The position numbers and the translations under genes are program-made. A model generated the notes under the pieces. That model searched no databases and was not told the DNA's origin. It worked only from the letters and a program-made list of their open reading frames with translations. Source: Streptacidiphilus albus JL83 (lineage in GTDB: Bacteria > Actinomycetota > Actinomycetes > Streptomycetales > Streptomycetaceae). Taken from it: a DNA stretch of 64,000 nucleotides. Below, one piece after another: positions 54,585 through 63,211 of this stretch (the first letter of the stretch is position 1; the number at the start of each line of letters is the position of its first letter). Location of the stretch: positions 6,520,017 through 6,584,016 of the forward strand of contig NZ_JQML01000001.1 in NCBI RefSeq assembly GCF_000744705.1. Direction: 5' to 3'.

Positions 54585-55211
54585 TCAGTGCGGGCGGCGG
54601 CGGGTCGGCAGCGCGACCGTCCTGGCCGCGGCCGATCCGGGCACGTGGGGCGGGAGCCCGGCGCACAGGCACAGCAGCTCGCACCAGGCCCGCAGATGCG
54701 CGGTGAAGTCGGCCGGGCCGGAGGTCACCGGCGTCCAGGAGGCGCGGATCTCGATGTCGGTGCTGCTCGGGCGCTCGGCCAGACCGCCGAAGTAGTGCGA
54801 GGAGCAGCGCGAGACCGTGCCGCTGGGGGCCGTGTACCCGGCGCCCTGCTGGGCCAGTGAATCGGTCAGCCAGTCCCAGCTGACCTCGGGCAGCAGCGGG
54901 TCCTGCGCCATCTCCGGCTCCAGCTCGGCCCGGCCCAGCGAGACCAGCCGGAACTCGCCCTGCCAGGCCTCGTGCCCGTTCGGCTCGTGCAGCAGCACCA
55001 GCTGACCGTCCGCCAGCTCCTCGCCGTCCGCCTCGACCGTGGCGGTCAACGCGAAGGCGTAGGGGGCGAGTTTGCGTGGCGCCGGGGTCTCCCCGAGCAC
55101 CACCTCCGGGCGCAGCCGGGCCGCCCGCAGCGCGGCCACGGCCTCTTGGAAGGCCGACGGAACGCCGGTCACTCCGTCCTCATTCGCGGGGTGCCCGCTG
55201 ACCGCTGCCAT
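54585..55211 (-). CDS. DUF3000 family protein
   Basis: A 208-residue actinobacterial protein of unknown function (DUF3000). Visible landmarks are PSAFQEAVAALRAARLRPEVVLGETPAPRKLAPYAFALTATVE, a WDWLTDSLAQQGAGYTAPSGTVSRCSSHYFGGL stretch and a C-terminal AHLRAWCELLCLCAGLPPH. It sits between the response regulator and hemE, head-to-head with hemE, an arrangement kept in Streptomyces (recollection). ATG 55211 is supported by TACTCT 6 nt upstream and the lack of a ribosome binding site. Confidence 0.85.
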   Translation of the reverse strand: MAAVSGHPANEDGVTGVPSAFQEAVAALRAARLRPEVVLGETPAPRKLAPYAFALTATVEADGEELADGQLVLLHEPNGHEAWQGEFRLVSLGRAELEPEMAQDPLLPEVSWDWLTDSLAQQGAGYTAPSGTVSRCSSHYFGGLAERPSSTDIEIRASWTPVTSGPADFTAHLRAWCELLCLCAGLPPHVPGSAAARTVALPTRRRPH

Positions 55212-55217
55212 GCCGGA

Positions 55218-55223
55218 AGAGTA
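55218..55223 (-). promoter_or_regulatory. -10 element TACTCT of DUF3000 gene (leaderless)
   Basis: TACTCT-TCCGGC-ATG on the minus strand is almost identical to TACTCT-TCGGGC-ATG before the OB-fold gene at 9791. Confidence 0.55.
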
Positions 55224-55288
55224 AGACCCGGGCACGTTCCCGTGGCGGAGGCACCACGGCGGGTCTCCGGGGCGCGGCGGCGCGTGCG

Positions 55289-55294
55289 AAGATT
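55289..55294 (+). promoter_or_regulatory. -10 element AAGATT of hemE (leaderless candidate)
   Basis: AAGATT-TCACCC-GTG: a 6-nt gap to the hemE start, with no ribosome binding site. Confidence 0.45.
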
Positions 55295-55300
55295 TCACCC

Positions 55301-56431
55301 GTGAGCGAGAGCAGCGAGAGCATCGAGAACACCGTGTCCGGCAGCGCTTCGGGCACCCTTCCGACCACCGCCCCGGCCGCCCCGGCCGGTGGCGCCGGCG
55401 GCCTCCGGGATTCCGCGTTCCTGCGCGCCTGCCGGGGCGAGGCCGTTCCGCATACCCCGGTCTGGTTCATGCGGCAGGCCGGGCGCTCGCTGCCCGAGTA
55501 CCTGAAGATCCGCGAGGGCATTCCGATGCTGGACTCCTGCACCATGCCGGAGCTGGTGAAGGAGATCACCCTGCAGCCGGTCCGTCGGCACGGAGTGGAC
55601 GCCGCGGTCTACTACAGCGACATCATGGTGCCGCTCAAGGCCATCGGCGTGGACCTGGACATCAAGCCCGGCATCGGCCCGGTCGTCGCCAACCCGATCC
55701 GCAGCCGCGCGGACCTGGAGCAGCTGCGCCCGCTGGAGCCGGCCGACGTCTGGTACGTCACCGAGGCCATCGGTCTGCTGACCGCCGAGCTGGGCGCGAC
55801 GCCGCTGATCGGCTTCGCCGGCGCGCCGTACACCCTGGCCAGCTACATGGTCGAGGGCGGGCCCTCGAAGAACCACGAGCACACCAAGGCGCTGATGTAC
55901 GGCGACCCGGAGCTGTGGCAGGAGCTGCTGGACCGGCTCGCGGTGATCACCTCCGGCTTCCTCAAGGTGCAGATCGAGGCCGGCGCCTCGGCCGTCCAGC
56001 TCTTCGACTCCTGGGTCGGCGCGCTGGAGCCGAAGGACTACCGGCGCTCGGTGATGCCGGCCAGCGCCGCGGTCTTCGAGTCGGTGGCCGGCTACGGCGT
56101 GCCGCGCGTCCACTTCGGCGTCGGCACCGGCGAGCTGCTCGGGCTGATGGGCGACGCCGGGGCCGACGTGGTCGGCGTCGACTGGCGGGTCCCGCTGGAC
56201 GAGGCCGCCCGCCGGGTCGCCCCCGGCAAGGCGCTCCAGGGCAACCTGGACCCGACCATCCTGTTCGCGCCGGAGTCGGCGGTCCGTGCCAAGACCGAGG
56301 AGGTACTGGCAGCGGCCGAGGCGAGCGGACGCGGCCATGTGTTCAACCTCGGCCACGGCGTGCTGCCCAGCACCGACCCGGACACGCTGACCCGCCTGGT
56401 CGCCCACGTCCACGAGGCCACCGCCCGCTGA
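55301..56431 (+). CDS. hemE: Uroporphyrinogen decarboxylase
   Basis: Converts uroporphyrinogen III to coproporphyrinogen III, the last step shared by haem routes. The 376-residue protein has an N-terminal extension of about 35 residues before the core. Family motifs are VWFMRQAGRSLPEY, YYSDIMVPLKAIG (catalytic Asp), FAGAPYTLASYMVEGG and GVDWRVPLDEA, ending HVFNLGHGVLPSTDP. It is divergent from DUF3000 and near cgoX and hemQ, which complete the coproporphyrin-dependent branch. Confidence 0.96.
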   Translation: MSESSESIENTVSGSASGTLPTTAPAAPAGGAGGLRDSAFLRACRGEAVPHTPVWFMRQAGRSLPEYLKIREGIPMLDSCTMPELVKEITLQPVRRHGVDAAVYYSDIMVPLKAIGVDLDIKPGIGPVVANPIRSRADLEQLRPLEPADVWYVTEAIGLLTAELGATPLIGFAGAPYTLASYMVEGGPSKNHEHTKALMYGDPELWQELLDRLAVITSGFLKVQIEAGASAVQLFDSWVGALEPKDYRRSVMPASAAVFESVAGYGVPRVHFGVGTGELLGLMGDAGADVVGVDWRVPLDEAARRVAPGKALQGNLDPTILFAPESAVRAKTEEVLAAAEASGRGHVFNLGHGVLPSTDPDTLTRLVAHVHEATAR

Positions 56432-56440
56432 CGCGCCGCG

Positions 56441-56496
56441 GTTGCGTTCACCCGGTTCCGTTCACCCGGTTGCGTTCACTCCGATCCGTTCATTCC
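56441..56496. repeat. 14-bp tandem repeat, four copies
   Basis: Four units of GTTGCGTTCACCCG (later units diverge) lie between the convergent hemE and DUF4349 genes. The last unit contains the DUF4349 stop codon. Confidence 0.85.
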
Positions 56497-57596
56497 GAGG
56501 GCGGCCCCTCCTGCACCACCGGGGCCGCCGCCGGGCGGCGGAGGCGGGGGCGCAGCCGGCGGTTCAGCCACAGGCACAGCCAGCCCAGCGGCACCAGCAC
56601 CACGGCGAACGGCAGCACCGCGGCGACGCAGACCACCAGCGTCCGGAACACCAGGTACAGCCCGTGGACGCCGTCCTTCAGCGCGTCCACCATCGCCGAG
56701 CCGAAGTCCCTGGGCTTCGGCTTCGCCACCGGGGCCACCGCGGCCGCCTGCTGGTAGACCTGCAGGGTCACCGTCGACATCGCGGTCTGCGACTGCAGGG
56801 CGGCCTGCTGCGCCTCCAGCGTCTCCAGGTCGGACTCCCGCTGGGTCAGCGCCGCCTCCAGCGCGATCACGTCCGTCATGTCGGTCGCCTGGTTCATCAG
56901 CGCCCGCACCCGGTCGACGCTCGCCTCCTGGGTCTTCAGCCGGCTCGCCACATCGATCACCTGCTCGGTGACGTCCTGGGTCGAGCGCTCCTGGCCGAGC
57001 ACCGTGCCCAGGCCCTGCAGCTTCCGGTAGACCGCGTCGAAGGAGGCCGAGGGGACGCGGACCACCAGCTGGGCCGCCTCGCCGCCGATGTCCGAGGGCT
57101 CCGGCAGGACCTGGACCGGGAGCGAGCTGTCGGCGCTCGGCGAGGCGCTGCCGTCCTGGTCCTCGTTCTGCGGGTCCTGGTACTGGGTCAGGCCCAGCTC
57201 GTCCACCGGGCCGGCCTGCTCCGAGTCGATGTAGCCGCCGACACCGGAGACCAGGCCCTCTGCCTCGGTCACCGCCGCGTCCACCCCGCCGGACCGCAGC
57301 TGCACCTCGCCGGTGTACACCAGGTCCCGGGCGGCGGGCACGGCGGTGCCGCCGCCGCTCCCCGCGCTGCCGCCGGAGCCGGTGCTGCCGCCGGGGCTCG
57401 TGTTCCCGGTGTTCCCGGTGTTTCCGGCGGCGGCGTCCCCGGCCGCGGGCGCGGCGGCCTGAGCCCGGTTGACCCCGGCCGCCGCGCCGCTGGAACTGCC
57501 GCTGCCCGACTGCCCGCAGCCGGCCAGCAGCGCGCCGCCGAGCAGCGCGCACACCCCCAGCGCCGCGCCGGTCCTTCTCCTGCCCGAACCGTTCAT
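56490..57596 (-). CDS. DUF4349 lipoprotein
   Basis: A 368-residue exported lipoprotein (lipobox LLGGALLAGCGQ) with a long Gly/Ser/Asn low-complexity linker (about 30-85). The DUF4349 domain follows (DLVYTGEVQLRSGGVDAAVTEAEGLVSGVGGYIDSEQ ... LVVRVPSASFDAVYRKLQGLG). A coiled coil is predicted over about 235-290 (LEAALTQRESDLETLEAQQAALQSQ). A C-terminal membrane segment (VFRTLVVCVAAVLPFAVVLVPLGWLCLWL) and a basic tail end the protein. It is probably a cell-envelope protein; its role is unknown. Confidence 0.9.
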   Translation of the reverse strand: MNGSGRRRTGAALGVCALLGGALLAGCGQSGSGSSSGAAAGVNRAQAAAPAAGDAAAGNTGNTGNTSPGGSTGSGGSAGSGGGTAVPAARDLVYTGEVQLRSGGVDAAVTEAEGLVSGVGGYIDSEQAGPVDELGLTQYQDPQNEDQDGSASPSADSSLPVQVLPEPSDIGGEAAQLVVRVPSASFDAVYRKLQGLGTVLGQERSTQDVTEQVIDVASRLKTQEASVDRVRALMNQATDMTDVIALEAALTQRESDLETLEAQQAALQSQTAMSTVTLQVYQQAAAVAPVAKPKPRDFGSAMVDALKDGVHGLYLVFRTLVVCVAAVLPFAVVLVPLGWLCLWLNRRLRPRLRRPAAAPVVQEGPPSE

Positions 57597-57750
57597 CGTC
57601 GGATCCCCTCGTCGCCGCCGGCTCCGCCCGCTGCGGGCCGAGCGGTGATGGGACCCGTCGGCGGTCCTGCCGGTTCCCGACGGACCGTCAAGAGCCGATC
57701 ACGAATGGGTGGCGAATCGGCCTCCGGACCCGTGTGCGAGAGTGAGGGGC

Positions 57751-59235
57751 ATGCACAGCAGCACTTCTGAAGCGGCCGCCGGGACCCCGACCGGACTCCC
57801 CACCGTGCTGGTCATCGGTGGCGGGATCGCCGGGCTCGCGGCCGCGGCCCGGCTGAGCGGGGCGGACGGCGGCGAGCCCACCGCCCGGGTCACCCTGGTC
57901 GAGGCCGGGCCCCGGCTCGGCGGCAAGCTCCGGGCCGGGGAACTCGACGGCATCCCGGTCGACCTCGGTGCGGAGTCGCTGCTCGCCCGCCGCCCGGAGG
58001 CGATGGAGCTGGCGCGCGCGGTCGGCCTCGGCGAGGCCCTGCAGCCGCCCGCCACCGCCAAGGCCGCGATCTGGACCAGGGGCGAGCTCCGCCCCATGCC
58101 CGGCGGCCACCTCATGGGCGTGCCCTGGGACCTGGACGCCCTCAGGGCCTCCGGTGTGGTCTCCGCCGAGGGCCTGGCCCGGATCGCCGAGGACCGGACG
58201 CGGCCGGCCACCGAGATCGGCGAGGACGCCACCGTCGGCGGCTACGTCGCCGAACGGCTGGGCCAGGAGATCGTGGACCGGCTGGTCGAGCCGCTGCTCG
58301 GCGGCGTCTACGCCGGGCACGCGGAGCAGATCTCGATGCGCGCCGCCGTGCCGCAGCTCCTCGCCGCCGCCCGGCGCGGCGGTTCGCTGGTCGAGGGCGT
58401 GCGCGAACTGCTCGCGGCCGTTCCGGCCAACCCCGCACCGGTCTTCACCGGCATCGTCGGCGGCATCGGCCGGCTGCCGGTGGCGGTCGCCGACGCCTGC
58501 CGGGCCGCCGGGGCCGAGCTGCTGACCGACGCCCCGGTCAGCGGGCTGCGCCGCACCCCGACCGGCTGGACCTGCACCGCCGGTGACCGGCGGCTGGACG
58601 CCGACGCCGTCGTCCTCGCCGTTCCCGCGCCCGCCGCCGCCGAGCTGCTGGCCACCGAGGCCCCCGGCGCCGCCACCGAACTGCGCGCGGTGGAGTACGC
58701 GAGCATGGCCCTGGTCACCCTCGCCTTCCGCCGCGCCGACCTGGCCGACCTGCCGGGGGGCGGACTGCGGGGGAGCGGCTTCCTGGTGCCGCCGGTGGAC
58801 GGTCGCTCGATCAAGGCCTCCACCTTCTCCAGCAACAAGTGGCGCTGGCTGGCCGAGGCCGCGCCCGAGAGCTTCGTGCTGCGCACCTCGGTCGGCCGCC
58901 ACCACGAGGACCAGGACCTCGACCTGGACGACGCCGAACTCGTCGCCCGCTCGCTGGGCGACCTGCGCGCGGCGGCCGGCCTCACCGCCCTGCCGTACGC
59001 CACCACGGTCACCCGCTGGCGGGCCGGGCTGCCGCAGTACCCGGTCGGCCACCTGGACCGGGTGGCCCGGGCCGAGCGCCTGGTGGCCGAGCTGCCGGGG
59101 CTGGCCCTGTGCGGCGCCGCCTACGCCGGTGTCGGCGTCCCGGCCTGTATCGCGAGCGCCTGGCGCGCGGCCGACCTGGTGCGGGCCGACCTGGTGAAGG
59201 GAGCACAGCGCACGGAAGGGACAATGGGCGCATGA
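57751..59235 (+). CDS. cgoX: Coproporphyrinogen III oxidase (HemY/CgoX type, FAD-dependent)
   Basis: A 494-residue FAD enzyme of the protoporphyrinogen-oxidase family. The FAD-binding [15 protein letters not shown] (about 22-36) is followed by [30 protein letters not shown], and the C-terminal end has [28 protein letters not shown]. In actinobacteria this enzyme oxidises coproporphyrinogen III to coproporphyrin III, and its coupling to the downstream hemQ supports that. ATG 57751 is chosen; GTG 57742 and a start at 57709 are in-frame alternatives. The stop overlaps hemQ (ATGA). Confidence 0.93.
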   Translation: MHSSTSEAAAGTPTGLPTVLVIGGGIAGLAAAARLSGADGGEPTARVTLVEAGPRLGGKLRAGELDGIPVDLGAESLLARRPEAMELARAVGLGEALQPPATAKAAIWTRGELRPMPGGHLMGVPWDLDALRASGVVSAEGLARIAEDRTRPATEIGEDATVGGYVAERLGQEIVDRLVEPLLGGVYAGHAEQISMRAAVPQLLAAARRGGSLVEGVRELLAAVPANPAPVFTGIVGGIGRLPVAVADACRAAGAELLTDAPVSGLRRTPTGWTCTAGDRRLDADAVVLAVPAPAAAELLATEAPGAATELRAVEYASMALVTLAFRRADLADLPGGGLRGSGFLVPPVDGRSIKASTFSSNKWRWLAEAAPESFVLRTSVGRHHEDQDLDLDDAELVARSLGDLRAAAGLTALPYATTVTRWRAGLPQYPVGHLDRVARAERLVAELPGLALCGAAYAGVGVPACIASAWRAADLVRADLVKGAQRTEGTMGA

Positions 59236-59936
59236 CCGAGAGCACAGAACCGAAGAAGAAGGCCCGCGACCTGAACCAGGTCATCCGGTACACCCTGTGG
59301 TCGGTCTTCCGGCTCAAGGACGCCCTGCCGGAGGACCGCAGCGCGCTCGCCACCGAGGTCGAGGAGCTGTTCGCGCAGCTGGCCGAGAAGGACGTCACCG
59401 TCCGCGGCACCTACGACGTCTCCGGGCTGCGCGCCGACGCCGACCTGATGATCTGGTGGCACGCCGAGGACAGCGACGACCTGCAGGAGGCCTACAACCG
59501 CTTCCGCCGCACCGCGCTCGGCCGCACCCTGGAGCCGGTCTGGTCGAACATGGCGCTGCACCGCCCGGCCGAGTTCAACAAGTCGCACATCCCGGCCTTC
59601 CTCGCCGACGAGACTCCGCGCGACTACGTCTGCGTCTACCCCTTCGTCCGCTCCTACGAGTGGTACCTGCTGGAGGACGCCGAGCGCCGCCGCCTGCTGA
59701 TGGAGCACGGCATGCTGGCCCGGGGCTACCCGGATGTCCGCGCCAACACCGTCGCCTCCTTCGCCCTGGGCGACTACGAGTGGCTGCTGGCCTTCGAGGC
59801 CAACGACCTGTACCGGATCGTCGACCTGATGCGCGACCTGCGCGCCTCCGAGACCCGGCTGCACGTCCGCGAGGAGGTCCCGTTCTTCACCGGGCGCCGC
59901 AAGCCGATCAGCGAGCTGCTGAACGGCCTGGTCTGA
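59232..59936 (+). CDS. hemQ: Coproheme decarboxylase HemQ
   Basis: Terminal enzyme of the coproporphyrin-dependent haem pathway: hydrogen-peroxide-driven decarboxylation of coproheme to haem b. The 234-residue chlorite-dismutase-fold protein has [16 protein letters not shown], with the likely reactive Tyr136. [14 protein letters not shown] contains the candidate axial His159. The distal Arg of true chlorite dismutases is not evident, in line with HemQ. It is translationally coupled to cgoX by an ATGA overlap. Confidence 0.95.
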   Translation: MTESTEPKKKARDLNQVIRYTLWSVFRLKDALPEDRSALATEVEELFAQLAEKDVTVRGTYDVSGLRADADLMIWWHAEDSDDLQEAYNRFRRTALGRTLEPVWSNMALHRPAEFNKSHIPAFLADETPRDYVCVYPFVRSYEWYLLEDAERRRLLMEHGMLARGYPDVRANTVASFALGDYEWLLAFEANDLYRIVDLMRDLRASETRLHVREEVPFFTGRRKPISELLNGLV

Positions 59937-59955
59937 ACCTCCTGTTCCGCCGCTG

Positions 59956-60000
59956 CCGCCGCTCCCCGCCTTCGCCCCCACGGGCAGCGGTGAGCGGCGG
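59956..60000. terminator. Hairpin between hemQ and a convergent membrane gene
   Basis: CCGCCGCTC (59956-59964) pairs with GAGCGGCGG (59992-60000); the 27-nt loop may hold an inner stem. It lies in the 75-bp convergent gap. Confidence 0.45.
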
Positions 60001-60011
60001 TCGGCGTTTCT

Positions 60012-60443
60012 TCAGAGGACCGGGCGGACCGGCCGGTGCGGCGGTGGCTGGACCGCCGGACGGCTCCTGGGGTGACCCGCAAGGGCGTTGGCGGCGACCG
60101 AGACCAGCACCCCGGCGACGAAGAGGATCAGCGGCCACAGCAGCGGCGGCGACGCCTGGTCCGACGGGCCGCCGATGCTGGCGTCGGCCCACAGCATGGT
60201 CGCCACCGTGCCGAGCACCAGATTCACCAGCATGGCCGCCGCCATCAGCCGGTTGGCGACCCGCATCCGCCGCTCCGCCGCACCGCTTCGCACGGTTCCC
60301 CGCCGCACTGTTCCCCGTCGCGCCGTTCCCCGCCGCACTGTTCCTCGCCGTGCCCGGTGCAGCCGTTCCGCCGACCACAGTTGGTCCAGCGAGGCCAGGG
60401 CGAGCAGGACGACCGACGCCAAGCACTCGGGGCTGAGGTTCAC
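60012..60443 (-). CDS. Hypothetical three-segment membrane protein with RRGT repeats
   Basis: A 143-residue protein from GTG 60443, preceded by GGAGGTG. Hydrophobic segments: CLASVVLLALASL near the N-terminus, LMAAAMLVNLVLGTVATMLW, and LLWPLILFVAGVLVSVAANAL. Between the first and second is a strongly basic loop made of repeated RRGTV/RRGTA units encoded by a 15-bp tandem repeat. The C-terminus is Pro/Arg-rich. I do not recognise a family. The good ribosome binding site and membrane pattern argue for a real gene. Confidence 0.6.
   Translation of the reverse strand: MNLSPECLASVVLLALASLDQLWSAERLHRARRGTVRRGTARRGTVRRGTVRSGAAERRMRVANRLMAAAMLVNLVLGTVATMLWADASIGGPSDQASPPLLWPLILFVAGVLVSVAANALAGHPRSRPAVQPPPHRPVRPVL
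60290..60349 (-). repeat. 15-bp tandem repeat in membrane protein gene, four copies
   Basis: Four units of GCACTGTTCCCCGCC and variants, in frame, encode the basic RRGTV/A repeat of the cytoplasmic loop. Confidence 0.85.
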
Positions 60444-60695
60444 CAAGCACCTCCGAGAAGCAGGAGGAGCCGGGTCCCCCGCTCCCGGCTCCTTGAGCCT
60501 GAGCATGTCTCGCGGAAATGGCGGAGGGAAGGGCCGAGCCCCATTATCAGAGCAAGATTTGAGCTTTCTGGCGGGAGTCTGCGCGACATGCTCCGCTTGC
60601 CCTGGTCTGTGCCCCGGCCGTGCTGCTGGACGCGCGTCGACTCCTATGGACGCCCGTGGCGGCTGGGACGGCCGGGACGGATGGGGCGGCTGTGC

Positions 60696-61859
60696 TCAGG
60701 CGGGTGGGGGCGGCGTACGGGTCGCCCGGAGCAGGTCCGCGGCGATCCGGCGGCCGACGGTCTCCAGCAGTCGGCCGGCGTGGGCCATCGACCGCTGTGG
60801 GTCCGGCTCCCACTCGGCCAGGCTGTGGACCCGGTCGAAGCCGGCCGCGTGCAGAGCCTCCGCCGTCAGCGCGAGCCGTCCGCAGACCGCCACCACCGGT
60901 ACCCCGGCGGCACGGGCCGCCTCGGCCACCCCGACCGGGCCCTTGCCGTGCAGGGACTGCTCGTCCAACGAGCCCTCCCCGGTGACCACCAGCTCCGACC
61001 TGGCCAACTCGGCCGCGAATCCGGTGTGTTCGAGGATCAGCCCGATGCCGCTGCGGAGGTCCGCGCCGAGGTGGAGCAGGGCGGCGTAGCCGGTGCCGCC
61101 GGCCGCCCCGGCGCCCGGCGCCCGGGCCGCCCGCTCGGCCCGGGGACCGAGCTCCACCGCCGAAGCGGTGACCAACTGCCTTAGTCCGGACTCCAGTTCG
61201 GCGACGTCCTGCGGTCCGGCCCCCTTCTGCGGACCGAAGACGGCGGCGGCTCCGCGCGGGCCGAGCAGCGGGTTGTCCACGTCGCAGGCCACGGTGACGG
61301 CGGTGTGCCGCAGTCGGGGATCCAGGCCGGACAGGTCGATCCGGGCCAGCTCCCGCAGGGCGCCGCCGCCGTCGGGCAGCTCGCCGCCGTCCGCCGTGAG
61401 CAGTCGGGCGCCGAGCGCCGCGAGCAGCCCCGCCCCGCCGTCGGTACTGGCGCTGCCGCCGACGGCCAGGACCAGGTGGCGCGCCCCGGCGTCGAGCGCC
61501 CGCAGCAGCAGCTCGCCGGTGCCGCGGGTACTGGCCCGCAGCGGCTCGGCCGACCGGCCGTCCGGGACCAGGGCGAGCCCCGACGCCTGGGCCAGTTCGA
61601 TCACGGCGGTGTCGCCGCGCAGGGCGAACACGGCCCGGACCGGATCGCCGAGCGGGCCGTGGACGACCGCCGTCCTCGGGGTGAACCCGGCGGCGACGAG
61701 GGCCTCGACGGTGCCCTCGCCCCCGTCCGCGATCGGCAGCCGGACCGGCTCGGCGCCGCCCTCGCGCAGGCCCGCGGCGAGGTGCCGCGCCGCCTGCTCC
61801 GCGGTCAGCGAGCCCTTGAACTTGTCGGGGGCGACGAGGACGTGGGGACGACGGGCCAT
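60696..61859 (-). CDS. Glycerate kinase (GlxK/GarK family)
   Basis: A 387-residue glycerate 2-kinase of the class found in Streptomyces: VLVAPDKFKGSLTAEQAARHLAAGL, LPIADGGEGTVEALVAAGF, VLAVGGSASTDGGAGLLAALGARL, and VVTGEGSLDEQSLHGKGPVGVAEAARAAGVPVVAVCG. It phosphorylates D-glycerate, channelling glyoxylate- or sugar-acid-derived carbon into glycolysis. ATG 61859 gives the conserved ARRPHVLVAPD start. A promoter overlapped by a LacI-type palindrome lies about 35 bp upstream, so it is probably controlled by the adjacent LacI regulator. Confidence 0.93.
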   Translation of the reverse strand: MARRPHVLVAPDKFKGSLTAEQAARHLAAGLREGGAEPVRLPIADGGEGTVEALVAAGFTPRTAVVHGPLGDPVRAVFALRGDTAVIELAQASGLALVPDGRSAEPLRASTRGTGELLLRALDAGARHLVLAVGGSASTDGGAGLLAALGARLLTADGGELPDGGGALRELARIDLSGLDPRLRHTAVTVACDVDNPLLGPRGAAAVFGPQKGAGPQDVAELESGLRQLVTASAVELGPRAERAARAPGAGAAGGTGYAALLHLGADLRSGIGLILEHTGFAAELARSELVVTGEGSLDEQSLHGKGPVGVAEAARAAGVPVVAVCGRLALTAEALHAAGFDRVHSLAEWEPDPQRSMAHAGRLLETVGRRIAADLLRATRTPPPPA

Positions 61860-61892
61860 GGCTGCTGGGGCCTTCCGGTGCGGGGAATGCTC

Positions 61893-61921
61893 ACGGTAAG
61901 CGCTTTCCAGGGGCGGGTCAA
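61893..61921 (-). promoter_or_regulatory. Glycerate kinase promoter with LacI-type operator
   Basis: On the minus strand TTGACC (-35, 61916-61921), a 17-bp spacer and TACCGT (-10, 61893-61898). The palindrome GGTAAGCGCTTTCC (61895-61908 as read on the plus strand) covers the spacer and the -10, an ideal position for repression. Confidence 0.75.
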
Positions 61922-61963
61922 CCGGATCGGCCGGGCTGACCGGATCGGCCGGGCCGAGCTGCC

Positions 61964-63076
61964 TCATCGGCCCGGGGCCGGGCCGGTGCTGGCCCGGAGC
62001 ACCAGCTCGGTGTCGAGCTCCACGGTGCGCGGCTCGTCCGCCTCCGGCTCCAGCAGCAGGCGCAGTGCCTCCTGCCCCGCCCGCTCCAGCGGCAGCCGGA
62101 CGGTGCTCAGGGCGGGGCGCAGGTTGACGGCGTAGGGCGCGTCGTTGAAGCCCACCACCGAGACCTGTTCCGGCACGGCCAGCCCGAGGTCCTCCTGCAG
62201 TCCGGCCAGCACCCCGGCCGCCATCGCGTCGCTGAGCACCAGCACCGCCGTGGTCCCCGGGTGTGCGCGGAGCAGCCGGACGGCCGCCGCCCGGCCCCCC
62301 TCCTGCGAGAAGTCGCTGCGCTCCACCGGGGTGCCGGCCGCTGCGCCCAGGGCGCGCAGGGCGCGGCGTGCTCCGTCCAGCCGGTGCGCGACCGTGGTGA
62401 GGTCCGCCGGTCCGGCGACCACGCCCAGTTCGCGGTGGCCCAGCTCCCACAGCGCCCGCACCGCTCCGGCGGCCCCGCTCCGGTTGGCCATGGCGACGGT
62501 GTCCAGGCCGAGGCCGCGCTCGCCGATGGCCACCACCCGGCCGCCCTCGGCCTCGAAGGCCGCGATCTCCTCGGCCAGTTCCTCGCCGGTGCCGACGGGG
62601 TCCGTACCGGCGCCGGCAGTGCTGATGCCGCCAGTGCTGATGCCGGTGGTGCCGCTGCCGGCCAGGATGATCGCCCGGACCCGTTGGGCCCGCAGCGACC
62701 GCAGGTACTGGACCTCCAGGCCGCTCTCGCGGAAGGTCGCCGCGATCATCACCATCAGCTCCTGCTCGCGGGCGGCCTGCATCGCGCCGGCGGCGATCGC
62801 GCCGAAGTACGGGTCCGCGACATCGTGGACGATCAGGCCGACCACCGAGCTGCTGGACCGGGCGAGGGCCTGGGCCGGGGCGTTGGACACGTAGCGCAGG
62901 CTCCGGGCGGCGTCCTCGACCCGGCTGCGCAGCTGGTCGCCGACATTGCGCGCGCCGCTGCCGTGCAGCACCCGCGACGCGGTCGCCAGGGACACCCCCG
63001 CCAGCTGGGCGACCTGCTGCAGGGTGACCCCGCCGCCGGCCCGCGCCGAACGTGTCCTTGACCTTCGATTCTCCAT
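61964..63076 (-). CDS. LacI-family transcriptional regulator
   Basis: A 370-residue repressor with an N-terminal helix-turn-helix and hinge (VTLQQVAQLAGVSLATASRVLHG ... VEDAARSLRYVSNAPAQALA). A PBP1-like effector domain follows (VVGLIVHDVADPYFGAIAAGAMQAAREQ ... VLVLSDAMAAGVLAGLQEDLGLAVPEQVSVVGFNDAPYAVNLRPALSTVRLP). An insertion rich in Gly/Thr/Ile (GTTGISTGGISTAGAGTDPVG) lies at about 143-165. It is divergent from an oxidoreductase across a perfect palindrome and precedes glycerate kinase, which has a matching site. Confidence 0.93.
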   Translation of the reverse strand: MENRRSRTRSARAGGGVTLQQVAQLAGVSLATASRVLHGSGARNVGDQLRSRVEDAARSLRYVSNAPAQALARSSSSVVGLIVHDVADPYFGAIAAGAMQAAREQELMVMIAATFRESGLEVQYLRSLRAQRVRAIILAGSGTTGISTGGISTAGAGTDPVGTGEELAEEIAAFEAEGGRVVAIGERGLGLDTVAMANRSGAAGAVRALWELGHRELGVVAGPADLTTVAHRLDGARRALRALGAAAGTPVERSDFSQEGGRAAAVRLLRAHPGTTAVLVLSDAMAAGVLAGLQEDLGLAVPEQVSVVGFNDAPYAVNLRPALSTVRLPLERAGQEALRLLLEPEADEPRTVELDTELVLRASTGPAPGR

Positions 63077-63094
63077 CCTCGTAACGTATCTCTT

Positions 63095-63108
63095 GGAAAG
63101 CGCTTTCC
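63095..63108. promoter_or_regulatory. LacI-type operator in the lacI/oxidoreductase divergon
   Basis: GGAAAGCGCTTTCC, a perfect 14-bp palindrome with the central CG typical of LacI sites, 18 bp before the lacI start. One base differs from the glycerate kinase site. Confidence 0.8.
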
Positions 63109-63119
63109 CCGCCATTGGC

Positions 63120-63169
63120 ATGCGGGCTTGCAGAGATGTGGGCTTGCAGAGAAATGCGGGCTTGCAGAG
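63120..63169. repeat. 16-bp direct repeat, three copies
   Basis: ATGCGGGCTTGCAGAG at 63120-63135 and 63154-63169, with a one-base variant at 63136-63151. They lie in the leader between the LacI operator and the oxidoreductase start. Confidence 0.85.
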
Positions 63170-63211
63170 GGAGCAGCCATGAGGCCTCGTCGAGCGAAAG
63201 AAGATCCGCGC

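Noticed and set aside
56441-56496. Resemblance of the GTTCAC repeats to a Streptomyces PHO box
   Set aside because: PHO boxes have 11-bp periodicity in promoters. Here the period is 14 bp and the repeats lie between the 3' ends of convergent genes.
60444-60695. Small frames between the membrane protein and glycerate kinase (for example 60547-60813)
   Set aside because: They overlap or oppose better-supported genes, lack ribosome sites and have no recognisable product; I treat the 252-bp gap as non-coding.
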